42,289 nucleotides of DNA. It comes from Oscillospiraceae bacterium (lineage in GTDB: Bacteria > Bacillota > Clostridia > Oscillospirales > CAG-272). Under the pieces are notes generated by a model, which saw only the letters and a list, made by a program, of their open reading frames with translations, was not told the DNA's origin and did no database searches. The stretch's first letter is position 1, and every line of letters starts with the position of its first letter. The DNA is taken from positions 1 through 42,289 of the forward strand of contig SVTG01000014.1 in the NCBI GenBank assembly GCA_015063895.1, in the 5' to 3' direction. Shown here piece by piece: positions 14,610 through 22,377 of the stretch. The position numbers were made by a program, and so were the translations under genes.

Positions 14610-15941
14610 TTAGTGTTTTTGTTCCTTAACGTCAAGCACCTTAGCAAAAAATACAGCCGCATCACCGCGCGTCAGCTCACCCATCGGCAAGAGCGCGCCG
14701 TCGGCAGAGGTGCTGATATAACCGCCTTCGTAAATAGCATATACAGCGTCTGCCACATCGATGGGAATAGTGTCAAAATCACTAACCGTTTCGCTGTATT
14801 TCGGTGCCGAAAGCGAAAGCACACGGGCGGCAATCTGCGCAGCCTCAGCGCGCGTGATCACGTCGTTTGGACGAAAACGCTCCTCATCTTCAATCCATCC
14901 CTGCTCTCTTGCATAGCGAACAGCACCGCGCATAGGCGGCAATATCTCATCGTTATCGGCAAAGCCCGTATTTTCAGCATCGGGTGCTTGGATCTCTGCG
15001 GCTTGCAATAAAATAGCCACAAACGCAGCCCGTGTCAGGCCTTTTTGTGGATGGAAGTAGTGCTTGCCACCCATTTTTTCGCCGCTGAGCAGCCCCTTCT
15101 CACTCACACGCAGAGCGTGTGTATGATTCGCCATACCCTGCATATCGTCAAATACCGCCTGTTCACCCAAGGGGCGCACGGTGATATTGACGGTCGCCTC
15201 CGGCGCAAAAGCACCGTTTTCGTCCTGCACACGCCACGTAAAGCTATCCTCGCCCGTGTAGCCATCTTTGGGCGTATACACGAATGCACCCGTGTTCTGA
15301 TCAAGAAAAACCGTACCGTTTGCAGGGTAATTACAAATTTCAAACACCAGCGTATCCCCTTCGGGGTCGCGTGCCGTCAAAGCACCCGACAGGTCAAGCG
15401 TTTCATGCACCGAAACGGCCATTACGCTTTTTGTGCCCGTAGGACAGCAATTTACCGTATCGGTCACACGCAGCTGACAGGTCACCGCGTATCCGCAGGT
15501 CAGCGTCGCATCGGCAGGTACAAAGCCAAAGCTACTCTCTCGCACACCCTCGTTTGGCGCAAAAGACAAAAAAGAAAGCGCCTCGCGCAGGATCGTCTGC
15601 CCCACCGACACCTCGCTATGTCCAAGCATCAATCTCCCCTCGCTCACCGCCGGCAGGTCGGTCACGGTAATGGCAGCCACCTCACCGCCACCCAGCGCAC
15701 GGTCAAACCACGCGGCGTCAAAGCCGATGCTCTGCCCAACGGGTGCACTGACGGCAAGATAGGCGCTGCTCGCATATTGCTGTATACCGCCGCTGATCAC
15801 GATACTCTCTGGCACAGGGCTGGCCGTTACCCACACCCCAACGCCGATAGCGCACGATACAAGCACCGCGCATACACTGGGAAGAAGCCATTTTCTGCGT
15901 GACTTTTTCGACCGATTTTCCATACCCTTACACTCTGACAT
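14610..15941 (-). CDS. Surface protein with cadherin-like domain and SLH repeats
   Basis: A 443-residue exported protein. A basic N terminus (RSKKSRRKW) is followed by a membrane segment at about residues 18-40 (signal peptide or anchor). Residues about 165-260 form a cadherin-like Ig domain (ARDPEGDTLVFEI, GAFVYTPKDGYTGEDSFTW). Residues about 290-443 contain S-layer homology repeats: FHPQKGLTRAAFVAILL, RFRPNDVITRAEAAQIAA and LLPMGELTRGDAAVFFAKVL. SLH domains bind secondary cell-wall polymer, so it probably sits on the cell surface. The start at 15941 has AAAGGAG nine bases upstream. Its ligand is unknown. It stands alone between terminators. Confidence 0.88.
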   Translation of the reverse strand: MSECKGMENRSKKSRRKWLLPSVCAVLVSCAIGVGVWVTASPVPESIVISGGIQQYASSAYLAVSAPVGQSIGFDAAWFDRALGGGEVAAITVTDLPAVSEGRLMLGHSEVSVGQTILREALSFLSFAPNEGVRESSFGFVPADATLTCGYAVTCQLRVTDTVNCCPTGTKSVMAVSVHETLDLSGALTARDPEGDTLVFEICNYPANGTVFLDQNTGAFVYTPKDGYTGEDSFTWRVQDENGAFAPEATVNITVRPLGEQAVFDDMQGMANHTHALRVSEKGLLSGEKMGGKHYFHPQKGLTRAAFVAILLQAAEIQAPDAENTGFADNDEILPPMRGAVRYAREQGWIEDEERFRPNDVITRAEAAQIAARVLSLSAPKYSETVSDFDTIPIDVADAVYAIYEGGYISTSADGALLPMGELTRGDAAVFFAKVLDVKEQKH

Positions 15942-16094
15942 AATACCCTCTCCTTTGCCGCTGTGGCGGCTTTCTTTGCTGGTCTATCGTATGCATCTGC
16001 TCCCAAGATTATGAAAAAAGCATTTCAAAACGTAAAACGAGTCGCATCTGATAGATTTTTTGCAAGTTTTGGGGTTGCACCTTGCAATTACCAC

Positions 16095-16124
16095 TTGACA
16101 AAGGTATTTTATCTATGATAAAAT
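16095..16124 (+). promoter_or_regulatory. Promoter of gdhA
   Basis: Perfect -35 TTGACA (16095-16100), 18-base spacer, -10 TAAAAT (16119-16124), about 64 bases before the start codon. Confidence 0.7.
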
Positions 16125-16187
16125 AACAACGTAATCTTGTTTTTGACAAGAAATCATCTGCATTTTTCATACATGGAGGAAAAATCA

Positions 16188-17555
16188 ATGGCAAACATGA
16201 CCCGTGCCGAAGTAAAGGCATACATTGAGGGTGTTGTAGAGCAAGTCAAGCAGCGCAACCCCGGTGAAGTTGAGTTTCATCAGACCGTCAGCGAAGTGCT
16301 GGAGTCTCTTGAGCCCGTTCTTGCAAAGAGCCCCGAGTTTATCGAAAAGGGCATCATCGACCTGATCGTTGAGCCCGAGCGCGTAATTAAGTTCCGCGTT
16401 CCGTGGGTTGACGACCAGGGTGTTACCCGTGTAAACCGCGGCTACCGCGTACAGTTTAACAGCGCCATCGGTCCCTACAAGGGCGGTCTGCGCTTCCACC
16501 CCACTGTAAACGAGAGCATTATGAAGTTCCTCGGCTTTGAGCAGACCTTCAAGAACTCCCTCACCTCCCTGCCCATGGGCGGCGGTAAGGGCGGCTCTGA
16601 CTTTGACCCCCAGGGCAAGTCTGACGCTGAGGTTATGCGCTTCTGCCAGAGCTTTATGACCGAGCTGCAGAAGTACATCGGTGCCAACACCGACGTTCCC
16701 GCAGGCGATATCGGCGTGGGTGCACGTGAGATCGGCTACCTCTTTGGCCAATACAAGCGTCTGCGTGACGAGTTCACCGGCGTGCTGACCGGTAAGGGCA
16801 TGCCCTACGGCGGCTCTATCCTGCGCCCTGAGGCAACCGGCTTCGGCGCTGTTTACTACGCAGTGGATATGCTCAACTACTTCGGCGACGATATCAAGGG
16901 CAAGACCTTTGCTGTTTCGGGCTTCGGCAACGTTGCTTGGGGCGCCGTTAAAAAGATCAACGAGCTCGGCGGTAAGGTGCTGACCATCTCCGGTCCCGAC
17001 GGCTACATCTACGATCCCGACGGTGTAGGCACCGAAGAGAAGATCGACTACATGCTTGAGATGCGCGCTTCCTGCCGCAACCGCGTACAGGACTATGCCG
17101 ACAAGTTTGGCGTAGAGTTCTTCCCCAAGCAGAAGCCCTGGGGCGTAAAGGCCGACATCATGATGCCCTGTGCCACCCAGAACGAGGTTGGTATGCCTGA
17201 GGCTGAGCTGATGGTTAAGAACGGCCTGAAGTACTACGTTGAGGTTGCTAACATGCCCACCACCAACGAGGCGATTGCTTACCTCAAGGCTAACGGCGTT
17301 ATCGTGGCTCCCTCCAAGGCTGTAAATGCCGGTGGCGTTTCGGTTTCGGGTCTTGAAATGTCCCAGAACTCGATGCGTTACAGCTGGACTGCCGAAGAGG
17401 TTGACGAGAAGCTTCACATGATCATGCACAATATCTTCAAGGCTTCCATTGACGCAGCACATGAGTATGACCTTGGTGACGACCTGGTGGCCGGTGCCAA
17501 CATCGCAGGCTTCCTGAAGGTTGCCCGCGCTATGCTCGCCTTTGGCGTTTGCTGA
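16188..17555 (+). CDS. gdhA: NADP-type glutamate dehydrogenase
   Basis: A 455-residue hexameric-type enzyme that interconverts glutamate and 2-oxoglutarate plus ammonia. The substrate-binding segment GPYKGGLRFHP (Lys98), the LPMGGGKGG motif with catalytic Lys134, and GANTDVPAGDIGVGAREIGYL are all present. Length and sequence follow the NADP-dependent biosynthetic class. The start at 16188 is preceded by GGAGG; upstream in-frame codons fall in the leader. The next two genes encode NfnA and NfnB, which balance NADPH, NADH and ferredoxin, so this enzyme probably uses the same NADP pool. Confidence 0.96.
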   Translation: MANMTRAEVKAYIEGVVEQVKQRNPGEVEFHQTVSEVLESLEPVLAKSPEFIEKGIIDLIVEPERVIKFRVPWVDDQGVTRVNRGYRVQFNSAIGPYKGGLRFHPTVNESIMKFLGFEQTFKNSLTSLPMGGGKGGSDFDPQGKSDAEVMRFCQSFMTELQKYIGANTDVPAGDIGVGAREIGYLFGQYKRLRDEFTGVLTGKGMPYGGSILRPEATGFGAVYYAVDMLNYFGDDIKGKTFAVSGFGNVAWGAVKKINELGGKVLTISGPDGYIYDPDGVGTEEKIDYMLEMRASCRNRVQDYADKFGVEFFPKQKPWGVKADIMMPCATQNEVGMPEAELMVKNGLKYYVEVANMPTTNEAIAYLKANGVIVAPSKAVNAGGVSVSGLEMSQNSMRYSWTAEEVDEKLHMIMHNIFKASIDAAHEYDLGDDLVAGANIAGFLKVARAMLAFGVC

Positions 17556-17579
17556 TTGACTTTATTACAATAACAAACA

Positions 17580-17609
17580 AGCGCTCTCGCGTTTATGCGC
17601 GGGAGCGCT
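17580..17609 (+). promoter_or_regulatory. Hairpin between gdhA and nfnA, weak terminator or attenuator
   Basis: AGCGCTCTCGCG (17580-17591) pairs with 17598-17609 except for one G-U pair, loop TTTATG. Only one further T follows before GC-rich sequence, so it looks like a partial terminator or processing site inside a gdhA-nfnAB transcript. No convincing promoter is visible between gdhA and nfnA. Confidence 0.5.
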
Positions 17610-17656
17610 TTCCGCGCATAAGCTAAGCAGCTTGTCGCAAAACAAAGGAGATTTTT

Positions 17657-18502
17657 ATGTACGAAATTGTAAGACGCGAGGAACTGAATCCTACCGTTAC
17701 GCTGTTGGAGATCAAGGCACCGCTGGTTGCCAAAAAAGCCCGTCCCGGTCAATTTATTATTTTGCGCGTGGACGAGCTCGGTGAGCGTATTCCCTTAACA
17801 ATTGCGGATAGCAATAAGGAAACAGGCACAGTCACCATCATTTTCCAGGTGGTTGGCGGTACGACCGAAAAGCTCAACCATGTCACGGTGGGTCAATCCA
17901 TTCTGGATTTTGTTGGTCCTCTTGGCCGCCCCACTGAGATCGAGGGGCTGAAAAAGGTTGCCGTTGTCGGCGGTGGCGTAGGCTCTGCCATTGCCTACCC
18001 CGTGACCAAGGCGCTGCACGAAGCAGGCGCCGAGGTGCACGCTATCGTCGGCTTCCGCACCAAGGATCTGGTCATTCTTGAGGACGAATTCCGTGCCAAC
18101 AGCTCTCGCTTCGTGCTGATGAGCGACGATGGGTCGGTTGGCGAAAAAGGCTTGGTCACCGATGCCCTGAAGAAGCTGATCGAGTCCGGTGAGCAATATG
18201 ATGAGGTTATCACCATCGGTCCGCTCATTATGATGAAATTTGTCAGCCTTGTCACCAAGGAATACGGCATTAAGACGATTGCCAGCATGAACCCCGTTAT
18301 GATCGACGGCACAGGCATGTGTGGCGGCTGCCGTCTTACGGTGGGCGGCAAGATCAAATTTGCCTGCGTGGACGGCCCCGAATTTGATGCGCACGAGATC
18401 GATTTTGACGAGGCTATGGAGCGCTCTGCTATGTATCACCCCTTTGAGCGTGAGCAGTACGAACAGACCTGCAATCTCTTTAAGCAGGAGGTACAAGACT
18501 GA
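17657..18502 (+). CDS. nfnA: NfnA: ferredoxin-NADP+ oxidoreductase, small subunit
   Basis: A 281-residue flavoprotein of the bifurcating NADH-dependent reduced ferredoxin:NADP+ oxidoreductase. The FAD domain carries RIPLTIAD (44-51), the NAD-binding glycines are VVGGGVGSA (103-111), and the C-terminal cluster region has MCGGCRL with Cys222 and Cys225 plus Cys237. Asp217 sits where the NfnA family uses an aspartate as fourth 2Fe-2S ligand. AAAGGAG lies upstream. Its stop overlaps the nfnB start by one base. The same fold is also annotated as dihydroorotate dehydrogenase electron-transfer subunit or sulfide dehydrogenase, but pairing with the GltB-like gene favours Nfn. Confidence 0.92.
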   Translation: MYEIVRREELNPTVTLLEIKAPLVAKKARPGQFIILRVDELGERIPLTIADSNKETGTVTIIFQVVGGTTEKLNHVTVGQSILDFVGPLGRPTEIEGLKKVAVVGGGVGSAIAYPVTKALHEAGAEVHAIVGFRTKDLVILEDEFRANSSRFVLMSDDGSVGEKGLVTDALKKLIESGEQYDEVITIGPLIMMKFVSLVTKEYGIKTIASMNPVMIDGTGMCGGCRLTVGGKIKFACVDGPEFDAHEIDFDEAMERSAMYHPFEREQYEQTCNLFKQEVQD

Positions 18503-19917
18503 TGGCAAATATGGCAATGAAGAAAAATCCCATGCCCGCACAGGACCCCACGGTCCGCGCGCATAACTTTGACGAGGTAGCGCTCGGCTATACGCCCGAG
18601 CAGGCTATGGACGAGGCAGCAAGGTGCCTGAACTGTAAAAAGCCCGTTTGCATTGACGGCTGCCCCGTACAGATCAATATTCCCCTTTTCCTTGCCCAAG
18701 CGGCAAGGGGCGAATTTGAAGAGGCCTATCAGACCATTGCACTGTCAAGCTCTCTGCCAGCCGTATGCGGTCGCGTTTGCCCCCAGGAAAGCCAATGCGA
18801 GGGTAAGTGCGTGCGCGGTATCAAGGGCGAGCCCGTGGGCATTGGCCGTATTGAGCGCTTTGTAGCAGACCTGCATAATGCCAACACCACCGCCGAGGTG
18901 GTAAAGCCTGCCTCCAACGGCCGTCGCGTGGCCGTGGTTGGCTCGGGTCCCTCCGGCCTTACATGCGCCGGTGACCTGGCCAAAAAGGGCTATGACGTCA
19001 CGATCTTCGAGGCATTTCACGTCGCAGGTGGTGTATTGGTTTACGGCATTCCCGAATTCCGCTTGCCCAAATCTATCGTAGCCAAAGAGATCGAAGGGCT
19101 GAAAAAGCTCGGCGTTAAAATTGCTACCAACGTAGTGATCGGCAGAACGCTCTCGATCGAGGAATTGATGGAAGAGGGCTACGAGGCTGTGTTTATCGGC
19201 TCGGGCGCGGGACTCCCTCGCTTTATGAATATCCCGGGTGAGAACCTCAAGGGCGTCTACTCCGCCAATGAATATCTGACACGTGTCAATCTGATGAAGG
19301 CTTACCGCACCGACGGCGCCACCCCCGTTATGCGTGGCGGCAAGGTTGCCGTGGTTGGCGGCGGTAACGTTGCCATGGACGCTGCGCGCACGGCCCTGCG
19401 TCTTGGCGCTGAGAAGGTCTATATCGTATACCGCCGTTCTATGGAAGAGCTGCCCGCACGCCGCGAGGAGGTCGAGCACGCACAAGAGGAAGGCATTGAA
19501 TTCCTGCTGCTCAACAATCCCGTTGAGATCCTCGGCTACCGCAATCCCAACGACAAGCGCGACCCCCAAAACGGCTTTGTTACAGGTATGCGCGTGATCC
19601 GCATGGAGCTGGGCGAGCCCGACGAAAAGGGTCGTCGCCGCCCCGTAGAGATCCCGGGCAGTGAATATGTGCTTGACGTAGACACTGTGGTTATGTCTAT
19701 CGGCACCTCCCCCAATCCCCTGATCAAGGACACGACCGAGGGGCTTGAGATCAATCGCTGGGGTGGCATTGTTGTTGACGAGGCCACGGGTAAAACCAGC
19801 CTTGAGGGCATTTATGCCGGCGGCGACGCCGTTACGGGCGCAGCTACCGTTATTCTTGCTATGGGCGCAGGCAAAACCGCCGCTGCTGCCATTGACGAAT
19901 ACCTTTCGGCCAAATAA
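18502..19917 (+). CDS. nfnB: NfnB: bifurcating NADPH:ferredoxin oxidoreductase, large subunit (GltD-like)
   Basis: A 471-residue protein of the glutamate-synthase small-subunit family. N-terminal cysteines for two 4Fe-4S clusters are seen in CLNCKKPVCIDGCP and CGRVCPQESQCEGKC (about residues 43-105), then the FAD Rossmann motif VVGSGPSGLTCAG, then the NADPH motif VVGGGNVAMDAARTA. With NfnA it couples NADPH oxidation or formation to NADH and ferredoxin. There is no glutamate synthase large subunit in the window, which argues against a GltD role. The start overlaps the nfnA stop, with AGGAGG nine bases upstream. Confidence 0.93.
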   Translation: MANMAMKKNPMPAQDPTVRAHNFDEVALGYTPEQAMDEAARCLNCKKPVCIDGCPVQINIPLFLAQAARGEFEEAYQTIALSSSLPAVCGRVCPQESQCEGKCVRGIKGEPVGIGRIERFVADLHNANTTAEVVKPASNGRRVAVVGSGPSGLTCAGDLAKKGYDVTIFEAFHVAGGVLVYGIPEFRLPKSIVAKEIEGLKKLGVKIATNVVIGRTLSIEELMEEGYEAVFIGSGAGLPRFMNIPGENLKGVYSANEYLTRVNLMKAYRTDGATPVMRGGKVAVVGGGNVAMDAARTALRLGAEKVYIVYRRSMEELPARREEVEHAQEEGIEFLLLNNPVEILGYRNPNDKRDPQNGFVTGMRVIRMELGEPDEKGRRRPVEIPGSEYVLDVDTVVMSIGTSPNPLIKDTTEGLEINRWGGIVVDEATGKTSLEGIYAGGDAVTGAATVILAMGAGKTAAAAIDEYLSAK

Positions 19918-19935
19918 AAATCGCAAAACAAAAAG

Positions 19936-19960
19936 CTCTCGCAAAAAGCGAGAGTTTTTT
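19936..19960 (+). terminator. Terminator after nfnB
   Basis: CTCTCGC (19936-19942), loop A5, GCGAGAG (19948-19954), then six T. Confidence 0.88.
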
Positions 19961-19966
19961 GTTAGC

Positions 19967-19999
19967 AAAAGGGCGGTCGCCATAGCAACCGCCCTTTTT
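19967..19999 (-). terminator. Terminator after secG
   Basis: AAAAGGGCGGT (19967-19977) pairs with ACCGCCCTTTT (19988-19998). Read on the minus strand it ends in T4 and follows the secG stop directly. Confidence 0.75.
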
Positions 20000-20002
20000 A
20001 TT

Positions 20003-20257
20003 TTAGCCGTTCAGCTTAAATACGACCACGTACATAGCAACCACAAGCACGCCAAACAAAATAGCGCCAACCAGGGTCAGGCGGAACAAAAGCTTATCGC
20101 GACGATTGCCCTTGCCCTTGCCGTAGTAGGTATCAGCACCGCCGGCGATAGAGCCGGAAAGCTTCTTGTCCTTGCCCTGCTGCATCAGAACAGCCACCAC
20201 AAGGAATACAGCCAACACCATTAAAGCAATGCCCATTACAAGCTCGATAGGATTCAT
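20003..20257 (-). CDS. secG: Preprotein translocase subunit SecG
   Basis: An 84-residue membrane protein with two hydrophobic segments (about 5-25 and 60-80) around the conserved cytoplasmic loop LMQQGKDKKLSGSIAGGAD, the SecG signature. It joins SecY and SecE in protein export. The start at 20257 (MNPIEL) has GGAGG seven bases upstream; an ATG five codons earlier would overlap that site. It is a single-gene unit with its own promoter and terminator. Confidence 0.95.
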   Translation of the reverse strand: MNPIELVMGIALMVLAVFLVVAVLMQQGKDKKLSGSIAGGADTYYGKGKGNRRDKLLFRLTLVGAILFGVLVVAMYVVVFKLNG

Positions 20258-20319
20258 AATAAACCTCCGCATTCATTAAAGTCCAGCGCAAAAATTGCGC
20301 AAATATACATAGCCTTACT

Positions 20320-20348
20320 ATTGTAGCATAAGTTTTTCAAAAATGCAA
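20320..20348 (-). promoter_or_regulatory. Promoter of secG
   Basis: -35 TTGCAT (20348-20343), 17-base spacer, -10 TACAAT (20325-20320) on the minus strand, about 60 bases upstream of secG. Confidence 0.6.
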
Positions 20349-20410
20349 TAGTGTTTTAAAATTTTTTTGCTTTTTTGCAAAAATCCCGCCAAAACGCACC
20401 CCAAAACGAC

Positions 20411-20439
20411 TTGACAACCATCGCATAATATGCTAAAAT
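20411..20439 (+). promoter_or_regulatory. Promoter of tRNA-Ser
   Basis: Perfect -35 TTGACA (20411-20416), 17-base spacer, -10 TAAAAT (20434-20439), 31 bases before the tRNA. Confidence 0.75.
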
Positions 20440-20470
20440 AACTTCGTTTGAGATTATAAACCGCAAACAC

Positions 20471-20559
20471 GGAGAGATGTCCGAGCGGTTTAAGGAGCTG
20501 GTCTTGAAAACCAGTGACCCCGCAAGGGGCCGTGGGTTCGAATCCCACTCTCTCCGCCA
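20471..20559 (+). tRNA. tRNA-Ser (anticodon UGA), CCA encoded
   Basis: An 89-base class II tRNA. The acceptor arms GGAGAGA and TCTCTCC pair, the anticodon stem CTGGT/ACCAG encloses CTTGAAA with TGA, a long variable arm (CCCCGCAAGGGG) follows, and the T loop is TTCGAAT. Discriminator G and an encoded CCA end at 20559. It reads UCA and UCG codons. A terminator follows four bases later. The last 17 bases and the terminator are duplicated 210 bases downstream. Confidence 0.97.
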
Positions 20560-20803
20560 TACAAAAAGCTCCCCTTCCGTGGGGAGCTTTTTTGTGTGGT
20601 AGACGGGTGGGTGAGAACCCATGCCGCCCGAAGGGCGGCGTGGGGAAGATGCGCGATTCGCGAAGCGAATGGAGCCGTTTAGGCGACAAGCACATCTTTA
20701 TAGCAAGCGCGTAGCACTTGCGTGACGAATAGGCGGCTACTGCGCGCCGCCGTCCCACTCTCTCCGCCATACAAAAAAGCTCCCCCTCCGTGGGGAGCTT
20801 TTT
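20543..20803 (+). repeat. 51-base direct repeat: tRNA-Ser tail plus terminator, with 159-base hairpin-rich insert
   Basis: Copy 1 (20543-20593) is the last 17 bases of tRNA-Ser plus its terminator. Copy 2 (20753-20803) repeats it with one extra A, one T-to-C change and one T fewer. The 159 bases between have no gene and contain short hairpins: GCCGCCC/GGGCGGC with loop GAA, ATTCGC/GCGAAT with loop GAA, and GGCGGC/GCCGCC. Copy 2 also gives the AGCS gene a terminator on the minus strand. It could be the scar of an element that used the tRNA end as attachment site, or a segmental duplication. Confidence 0.8.
20563..20593 (+). terminator. Terminator of tRNA-Ser
   Basis: AAAAAGCTCCCC (20563-20574), loop TTCCGT, GGGGAGC and six T. 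The second copy at 20773-20803 is nearly identical and, being flanked by A6 and T5, can act on both strands. Confidence 0.88.
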
Positions 20804-20834
20804 GTATGCATTTAGAACGGGTACGCCACGCTCA

Positions 20835-22241
20835 TCACTGCCAATAATCCACATCGTGGGGCAGGTCGATATCACTGGCACGGAAGGTGGGATCCTTTCC
20901 CTCCTTGCGCTGCACCGTATAATTTTTGATCGCGCGGTAAGCATATTTGCCGAGAATGACGATCACGGGGATATTGATCAGCGTCATCACACCCATGGTC
21001 ATATCCGAGAAGTTCCAAAGGAAATCAGCAGAAAGACCGGCACCCAGCAGCACCACAAGGGCACCGACGGCGTGATAGCAGTGCTGTACCCACTTGGGCG
21101 GCTCAAAGCCGACAATATAAAACACACACTGGTCAACGTAATACAGGTTACCAAGAAGCGTGGTAAAGGCAAACAACACCATGGCGACGGTGATGAAAAC
21201 GGGGCCGAAGCCACCAAGCGTCGCCGCCAGCGATTGCTGCACGTAAGCAGCACCCGACACAGCAGCGGTCGCCTCAACGCCCGAGGACATGCACATAAAG
21301 CCCGTAGCCGAGCAGATCACGATCGTATCAATAAACACCGAAAGCGTTTGCACAAGGCCCTGCTTAACGGGGTGACTGACGTCAGCCGCAGCCGATGCGT
21401 TCGGCGCGGAGCCGACGCCTGCTTCGTTTGAAAACAGACCGCGTTTGATACCGTACATCACACAGGAGCCGCTGAAGCCACCGAAGATGGCACGAAAATC
21501 AAAGGCATTTTTGAAGATCTCGGCAAAAACAGAGGGCAACGAGGTGATATTCAACGCCATAACGATTAAGGCCACCAGAATATACGCCACGCCCATCACG
21601 GGAACCAGCATACCGGTTGCATTCAAAATCCATTTGCCGCCGCCAAACAGGCACACACCCACCAGCACCGCCAGTACGGCACCGATAATCCAAGGGGTGA
21701 CGTCAGCGTTATAAAAGCCGTATGCGGAAAACGTGGATTGCAGATTAAAGGAAGCAAGCATATTAAAGCCGAAGCCGTATGTAACGATCAGCACCACCGA
21801 AAAGATAACCGCCAGCCACTTGCAGCCAAGCCCCTTTTCAATGTAATACGCCGGTCCGCCAAACGAGCCGTTTTCGCCGCGCCTTTTATAGATCTGTGCC
21901 AGCGTGCTTTCCACCATGGCCGTAGCGGCACCGAGTGCGGCTACCACCCACATCCAGAACATCGCGCCAAAGCCGCCAAGACACAGTGCGGTGGAAACAC
22001 CGATAATATTACCTGTGCCCACACGGGAGGCCGTAGATACCATCAGCGCCTTAAAGGAGGAAACGCCCTCCCCGTCCTTAGGCTTTTCGACAACCGAGCG
22101 GATCTGCTCACCAAACAAGCGAAACTGCACGCCACCCGTACGCACCGTAAAATACAAGCCGCCCGCAAGCAACACAATGATCAGCACGTAGCCATACAGC
22201 ATATCATTGGCCTTGCCAATAATTGTTTCTAAAAAAGTCAT
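20835..22241 (-). CDS. Sodium:alanine/glycine symporter, AGCS family
   Basis: A 468-residue inner-membrane carrier with about 11 hydrophobic segments. Family marks include the N-terminal region FTVRTGGVQFRLF, STASRVGTGNIIGVSTAL near residue 70, GGPAYYIEKGLG near 130 and KRGLFSNEAGVGSAPNASAA near 275, the AGCS signature. It imports alanine or glycine with sodium. AAGGAG lies nine bases before the start at 22241. It is a single-gene unit with its own promoter at 22271-22299. The exact substrate is not determined by sequence. Confidence 0.94.
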   Translation of the reverse strand: MTFLETIIGKANDMLYGYVLIIVLLAGGLYFTVRTGGVQFRLFGEQIRSVVEKPKDGEGVSSFKALMVSTASRVGTGNIIGVSTALCLGGFGAMFWMWVVAALGAATAMVESTLAQIYKRRGENGSFGGPAYYIEKGLGCKWLAVIFSVVLIVTYGFGFNMLASFNLQSTFSAYGFYNADVTPWIIGAVLAVLVGVCLFGGGKWILNATGMLVPVMGVAYILVALIVMALNITSLPSVFAEIFKNAFDFRAIFGGFSGSCVMYGIKRGLFSNEAGVGSAPNASAAADVSHPVKQGLVQTLSVFIDTIVICSATGFMCMSSGVEATAAVSGAAYVQQSLAATLGGFGPVFITVAMVLFAFTTLLGNLYYVDQCVFYIVGFEPPKWVQHCYHAVGALVVLLGAGLSADFLWNFSDMTMGVMTLINIPVIVILGKYAYRAIKNYTVQRKEGKDPTFRASDIDLPHDVDYWQ

Positions 22242-22270
22242 TATAAAATCTCCTTAACTTTAGTATTTTA

Positions 22271-22299
22271 AGTATAACAGATTTTTCTCCGTTTGTAAA
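22271..22299 (-). promoter_or_regulatory. Promoter of the AGCS symporter gene
   Basis: -35 TTTACA (22299-22294), 17-base spacer, -10 TATACT (22276-22271) on the minus strand. Confidence 0.65.
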
Positions 22300-22377
22300 G
22301 TCAATAATATATTTATTCTTATTTGACCGCTATATCTGTTTTTTGCAGTTTATATTCATGTTTTATGGGAGGATATT

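Noticed and set aside
16185-17462. 425-codon minus-strand open frame opposite gdhA
   Set aside because: Antisense shadow of a strongly biased gene; no ribosome site or domain.
17556-17600. TTGACT after the gdhA stop as a -35 box for nfnA
   Set aside because: No acceptable -10 sequence occurs 16-18 bases downstream.
20318-20944. Minus-strand reading frame containing MAERVGFEPTAPCGVTG twice in part
   Set aside because: It is antisense to tRNA-Ser and its duplicated tail; AERVGFEPT is a well-known false protein from such tRNAs.
22323-22356. TTGACC and TATATT upstream of pyk as a promoter
   Set aside because: The spacer is 22 bases, outside the normal range.
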